The notes under the pieces are model-generated. The model saw only the letters and a list, made by a program, of their open reading frames with translations, ran no database searches and was not told the origin of the DNA. DNA of 64,000 bases, from NCBI RefSeq assembly GCF_035555955.1, contig NZ_DATMGA010000019.1, positions 7,331-71,330 of the forward strand, read 5' to 3'. Below are positions 60,837-64,000 of the stretch, piece by piece (position 1 is the stretch's first letter; the number at the start of each line of letters is the position of its first letter). Source of the DNA: Eoetvoesia sp035555955. GTDB lineage: Bacteria > Pseudomonadota > Gammaproteobacteria > Burkholderiales > Burkholderiaceae_B. The position numbers were made by a program, and so were the translations under genes.

Positions 60837-61400
60837 ATGACGGAAACGAGCAAAAGTGGCCTCCCGGGGCTTATGCATGTGGACCATGTGGCGCTTACCG
60901 TGCCCGATCTGGACGCCGCGGTCGAGTTCTACTCGGACGTCATTGGCGGTGTGCCGTTGTATCGGATCGGGCCCTTCGACGCTAAAGAAATGCCTGCGAT
61001 GGACGACGGGCGAGATTGGTGCGAAGCGCACGTCAATGTGGCGGATGCCCGGTTGACGATAGCAATGCTGCAGGTTGGGCCTAACCTGATGCTGGAGCTG
61101 TTCCAGTATGACAGGCCTATTGAAAGGCGGGCCAGCCCGCCGCGAAATTGCGACCTCGGAGGACATCATATTGCGTTCAAGGTTTCGGATATCGACCGCG
61201 CAATACAGTATCTGAAAGAGCGGCGGATACGTGTCATGAGCGGCCCCATGGCATTTGACGAAGGGCCTTGCGCGGGCTTGCGGGTAATTTATTTTCTGGA
61301 TCCTTGGGGCAACCAGCTGGAGCTGGTCGAGTACCAAAGGCAAGGGTTCGAGGCTTCTTGCGCTGTTCGAATATATCGCCAGGCGGCCGAGTCCGTTTAG
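60837..61400 (+). CDS. VOC-superfamily protein
   Basis: This 187-aa vicinal-oxygen-chelate protein has two beta-alpha-beta-beta-beta modules: LMHVDHVALTVPDLDAAVEFYSDVIGG (12-38), then HHIAFKVSDIDRAIQYLKE. The metal-ligand candidates are H14 (HVDH), the Glu in LMLELFQY, the His in GGHHIAF and the Glu in NQLELVEY. It may be a glyoxalase-like lyase or a single-domain extradiol dioxygenase relative acting on the Rieske product. It starts 45 bases after the beta subunit. Confidence 0.78.
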   Translation: MTETSKSGLPGLMHVDHVALTVPDLDAAVEFYSDVIGGVPLYRIGPFDAKEMPAMDDGRDWCEAHVNVADARLTIAMLQVGPNLMLELFQYDRPIERRASPPRNCDLGGHHIAFKVSDIDRAIQYLKERRIRVMSGPMAFDEGPCAGLRVIYFLDPWGNQLELVEYQRQGFEASCAVRIYRQAAESV

Positions 61401-61634
61401 GCGCCGGGCGATTTCATCTGTTCGGCAGGCGTATGCCATGGACGGCTTATCGGTTGTGAGCCGTAAGGAGCGCGGGTGTTTGAACGCCGGATTCTTTTTT
61501 GTGGCGGCAGGGTAGTACGAGGATGTTGACTATGAAGCACAGCGGCGCCGGATGCGGATCCATGCCCATGAAAACGTCAAGGTATGGGGATTGGTCAAGG
61601 TGCTATTTCCAACGTGGCAAAAGGAGACTAGACA

Positions 61635-62618
61635 ATGAAGAAGCCTGTTCAAGCGATGCTGGCGGCCGTGGGGGCGTTGATGGTGGCTGCGCCGGCTCTG
61701 GCGGCCGATGTTCCCGTGTTGAACGTGGGGTGGACCATTCCCGCCGAAGAAGCCAAGTACCTGATGATGAAGCGGCCCGAGATGTTCCCCGACCTGGGCA
61801 AGAAATACGCCATCAAGTGGATCCAGTTTCAGGGTACTTCCCCCATGGCCCAAGCCTTGCGCGCCAATGTGACCGACTGTTCGACCATGGCGCCGGTGCC
61901 TCTGGCGCTGGGGTTCATAGAAAGCGGGCTCAAGGCCTATATCGTGGCCCAGCACGTCTACGAAAAGAAAGGTAATTTCACGGTGTACTGGGCCGTCAAG
62001 AAAGACAGCCCCATCAAGAGCGCCGCCGACCTCAAGGGCAAGGTGCTGGGTGTCAATACCTACGGTTCGGGTACCTACTTCAACCTTGTGTTGTGGCTGC
62101 AGAAAAACGGGATAGACACGAAGAAGGACGTCAAGTTCGTGGAGGTCGGTTTCCCTCCCATGGCCGATGCGATCCGTTCGGGGCGTGTCGATCTGGGTAC
62201 CATGAACCAACCCTTCGCCCTGCTGTCGCAGGAAAAAGGCGACCTGCGCGAGCTGGCGTCCCAGACGGAGGTTCAAACCCCGCAAGTGCAAATCTTTGAA
62301 AGTTGCAGCAAGAAGTACACCGATGCGCATCCCGAGGTGGTCAAGGACTATGTAAGAGATTTGCAGCGAGCAATGGAAATCGTGCAGACCAATCGCAAGC
62401 TGGCCGTGGCGGTTTCTTCGGAAGTCACGCGTGCGCCTGTTGCGTTGCTCGACAAGTATCTGTTGACCGACAAGGATTTCGCGCGCGACGAGGACATGAA
62501 GCCCAACCTGGATTCCATCCAGAAGACCTGGGACCTCTATTACAAGGCCGGTTTCTTGTCCAGGCCGCTGAAGATCGACGACTTTGTCCGCAAAGATATT
62601 ATCGCGCCCATAAAATGA
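61635..62618 (+). CDS. ABC transporter binding protein (NitT/TauT/aromatic acid type)
   Basis: This 327-aa SsuA/TauA/NMT1-type periplasmic binding protein has a signal peptide (MKKPVQAMLAAVGALMVAAPALA). The mature start VPVLNVGWTIPAEEAKYLMMKRPEMF is followed by DLKGKVLGVNTYGSGTYFNL. AAGGAG precedes the ATG. It overlaps the ATPase gene by 4 bases. The position after the Rieske and VOC genes suggests uptake of an aromatic carboxylate or sulfonate. Confidence 0.87.
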   Translation: MKKPVQAMLAAVGALMVAAPALAADVPVLNVGWTIPAEEAKYLMMKRPEMFPDLGKKYAIKWIQFQGTSPMAQALRANVTDCSTMAPVPLALGFIESGLKAYIVAQHVYEKKGNFTVYWAVKKDSPIKSAADLKGKVLGVNTYGSGTYFNLVLWLQKNGIDTKKDVKFVEVGFPPMADAIRSGRVDLGTMNQPFALLSQEKGDLRELASQTEVQTPQVQIFESCSKKYTDAHPEVVKDYVRDLQRAMEIVQTNRKLAVAVSSEVTRAPVALLDKYLLTDKDFARDEDMKPNLDSIQKTWDLYYKAGFLSRPLKIDDFVRKDIIAPIK

Positions 62619-63376
62619 TCAACATCGAGCAACTGGGAAAGACTTTCCAGACCGCCAGAGGCACGTCGCACACCGCCATTCGGGACATCTCGCTGGATGT
62701 CCCCGAAGGGCAGTTCCTGTCCATCCTGGGGCCCAGCGGCTGCGGCAAAAGCACCTTGCTGTATATGGTAGGCGGCTTCGAGGATGTCTCGGCGGGGCAA
62801 ATCCGGGTCGACGGCCAGGTGGTGCAGGGCCCGGGGCCGGACCGCGGCCCGGTCTTCCAGGAGTACGCGCTGTTTCCCTGGAAGACCGTGCTGGGCAACG
62901 TGGCCTACGGCCTGCGCGAGCAGGGCGTGCGCAAGGCCGAGGCCGAAGAGCGCGCCATGCTGTGGCTGGAAAAGGTCAATCTCAAGAACTACGCCCATTT
63001 CTATCCGCGCGAGCTTTCCGGCGGCATGCGCCAGCGCGCCGCCATTGCGCGCACCCTGGCGTACGAACCGAAGATCCTGCTCATGGACGAGCCGTTCGGG
63101 GCGTTGGACGCGCATACGCGGCTGACCCTGCAGGCCGAGCTGCTGTCGCTGTGGGAGCAATTGCACAACACGGTGCTGTTCGTCACGCACAGCGTGGATG
63201 AAGCCGTGTACCTGTCGGATCGGGTGGTGGTGCTGACCGGCACGCCGGGCGCGGTGCGCGAGATCGTCCCCATCGATCTGCCGCGTCCCCGGGTGCGCGC
63301 CGAGCTGCTGCGCAACCCCGCCTACCAGGAATACATCATCCAGCTCGAGCGCCTGCTGGTCGGAGGGCACGCATGA
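62615..63376 (+). CDS. ABC transporter ATPase (NitT/TauT type)
   Basis: This 253-aa ATPase has Walker A GPSGCGKST near residue 40, the Q-loop FQEYALFPWKTV, signature LSGGMRQR, Walker B ILLMDEP and H-loop FVTHSVDEA. It powers the importer with the binding protein upstream and the permease downstream. ATG 62615 overlaps the binding-protein stop; the in-frame start at 62303 is inside that gene. Confidence 0.92.
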   Translation: MINIEQLGKTFQTARGTSHTAIRDISLDVPEGQFLSILGPSGCGKSTLLYMVGGFEDVSAGQIRVDGQVVQGPGPDRGPVFQEYALFPWKTVLGNVAYGLREQGVRKAEAEERAMLWLEKVNLKNYAHFYPRELSGGMRQRAAIARTLAYEPKILLMDEPFGALDAHTRLTLQAELLSLWEQLHNTVLFVTHSVDEAVYLSDRVVVLTGTPGAVREIVPIDLPRPRVRAELLRNPAYQEYIIQLERLLVGGHA

Positions 63377-63453
63377 TGCGGCAGATATCGGTACGTCCGT
63401 CGTCGCGGGCAACGCGGCTGCCGGCGGCACTGCCGCCCGGAGAGCCGGCATGA
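63376..63453 (+). CDS. 25-codon overlapping ORF between ATPase and permease
   Basis: ATG 63376 shares its first base with the last base of the ATPase stop. The frame encodes 25 residues rich in Arg, Pro and Ala (MRQISVRPSSRATRLPAALP, then PGEPA) and ends at 63453, with its TGA overlapping the permease ATG at 63450 (ATGA). The frame could act as a coupling peptide carrying ribosomes to the permease start, or it may be chance in GC-rich DNA. No protein function is proposed. Confidence 0.35.
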   Translation: MRQISVRPSSRATRLPAALPPGEPA

Positions 63454-64000
63454 ACGCGCCCGCCGCCGCTCCGAAACGCGCCAAGGCGCTGTGGTACGAG
63501 AACCCGGTGGTGGCCATGGCGCTGGTCGTGCTGGTGCTGGGCGCCTTGTGGGCGCTGGCGGCTTGGCGGCTGGGCTTCAGCTCTTTTCCCGGGCCCGTGG
63601 CGGCGCTGCGCGCCTTGCCGGGGCTGCTGTTCGACCCTCAGGCCCTGTGGGCCATGGCCTTGTCGCTGGGGCGCATGTTCATCGGCTACGCCTGGGCGGC
63701 GGTGTTCGCCATTCCGCTGGGCCTGGCCATGGGCCGCAGCCGCGCGGTGCACGAATTCCTGTATCCGTTGGTGTCCCTGGTGTATCCCATGCCCAAGGCG
63801 GCGCTGATGCCCATTCTCATGCTGTGGTTCGGCCTGGGCAGCTTCTCGAAGATCTTCGTCATTGCCATGGGCGTCAGCCTGCCGCTGCTGTATCACAGCT
63901 GCCTGGGCGCCAGCCGCATCGAGAACAAGCTGGTCTGGACGGCGCAGGCCATGGGCATGGGGGCGGTCTCGCGCCTGTTCCGCATCGTGCTGCCGGCCGC
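63450..64000 (+). CDS. ABC transporter permease (NitT/TauT type), truncated by window end
   Basis: This BPD_transp_1 permease begins MNAPAAAPKRAKALWYENPV, with a first hydrophobic helix VVAMALVVLVLGALWALAAW. The frame stays open to base 64000 (183 codons). Later family sequence includes SLGRMFIGYAWAAVFAIPLGLAMGRSR and YPMPKAALMPILMLWFGLGSFSKI. It completes the importer with the two upstream genes. The missing C-terminus lies outside the window. Confidence 0.88.
   Translation, partial: MNAPAAAPKRAKALWYENPVVAMALVVLVLGALWALAAWRLGFSSFPGPVAALRALPGLLFDPQALWAMALSLGRMFIGYAWAAVFAIPLGLAMGRSRAVHEFLYPLVSLVYPMPKAALMPILMLWFGLGSFSKIFVIAMGVSLPLLYHSCLGASRIENKLVWTAQAMGMGAVSRLFRIVLPA

Noticed and set aside
1..64000. 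tRNA, rRNA, CRISPR arrays, IS elements and prophage genes
   Set aside because: None were recognised on reading; no cloverleaf-like gene, regular spacer array, transposase or terminal repeats stood out. A covariance-model scan would be needed to exclude small RNAs.

Overview
The window is a GC-rich, gene-dense bacterial chromosome segment. Gene content, codon use and protein style point to a betaproteobacterium of the order Burkholderiales, most likely Alcaligenaceae (Bordetella, Achromobacter or Pusillimonas relatives). This placement is an inference from protein resemblance and was not computed. No rRNA, tRNA, CRISPR array, insertion sequence or phage gene was recognised. Almost everything is small-molecule uptake and catabolism with local regulators, typical of a soil or water degrader of aromatic and organic acids.

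Layout. 0-2.6 kb: start of a truncated minus-strand gene, a long gene-poor leader, an SSS-family symporter and a 43-aa membrane peptide. 2.8-7.1 kb: a PsiF-repeat protein and two different dihydroxy-acid dehydratases, one E. coli-like and one with the three-cysteine [2Fe-2S] pattern. 7.1-12.3 kb: MFS transporter, aldehyde dehydrogenase, aldo/keto reductase and a second MFS transporter. 12.5-20.1 kb: a same-strand run of MFS transporter, PyrK-like and class 1B PyrD-like dihydroorotate dehydrogenase subunits, an M20 N-carbamoyl-amino-acid amidohydrolase, aspartase, orotate phosphoribosyltransferase and an XRE regulator. Together these read as an orotate utilisation operon (orotate to dihydroorotate, carbamoyl-aspartate, aspartate, fumarate). 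21.1-22.8 kb: a VanA-like Rieske O-demethylase with a MarR regulator and a perfect 24-bp palindrome. 22.8-29.8 kb: a minus-strand operon of intradiol dioxygenase, 2-hydroxypentadienoate hydratase, 4-oxalocrotonate decarboxylase, acetaldehyde dehydrogenase, hydroxyoxovalerate aldolase and a periplasmic binding protein, with a divergent LysR gene and an ATAC-N7-GTAT site.

29.8-31.1 kb: AlkB and OsmC. 31.4-39.5 kb: a block of visibly lower GC with two tandem cyclase-family hydrolases, an SDR, a 3-hydroxyacyl-CoA dehydrogenase, a LysR regulator, a DctPQM TRAP transporter and a small cupin; it looks like an acquired catabolic unit for an unknown acid. 39.5-47.8 kb: SDR/LysR pair, DUF1348 protein, TetR/MFS pair with two palindromic operators, glutathione reductase, glutathione S-transferase, PaaI thioesterase and two lipoproteins. 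47.9-51.5 kb: GntR regulator, FAH-family hydrolase, small alpha/beta-barrel protein and MFS permease. 51.6-58.8 kb: PQQ-type sugar dehydrogenase, methyltransferase, metallo-hydrolase, amino-acid-type binding protein, SoxCD sulfite dehydrogenase pair and a DUF1932 dehydrogenase. 59.1-64.0 kb: two-subunit Rieske dioxygenase, VOC protein and a NitT/TauT-type ABC importer that runs off the end.

The two most interesting units are the orotate operon and the intradiol-to-4-oxalocrotonate operon. In both the gene set defines a pathway not usually encoded this way: the first lacks only a dihydroorotase, and the second lacks the extradiol dioxygenase and semialdehyde dehydrogenase normally found with its lower-pathway genes.
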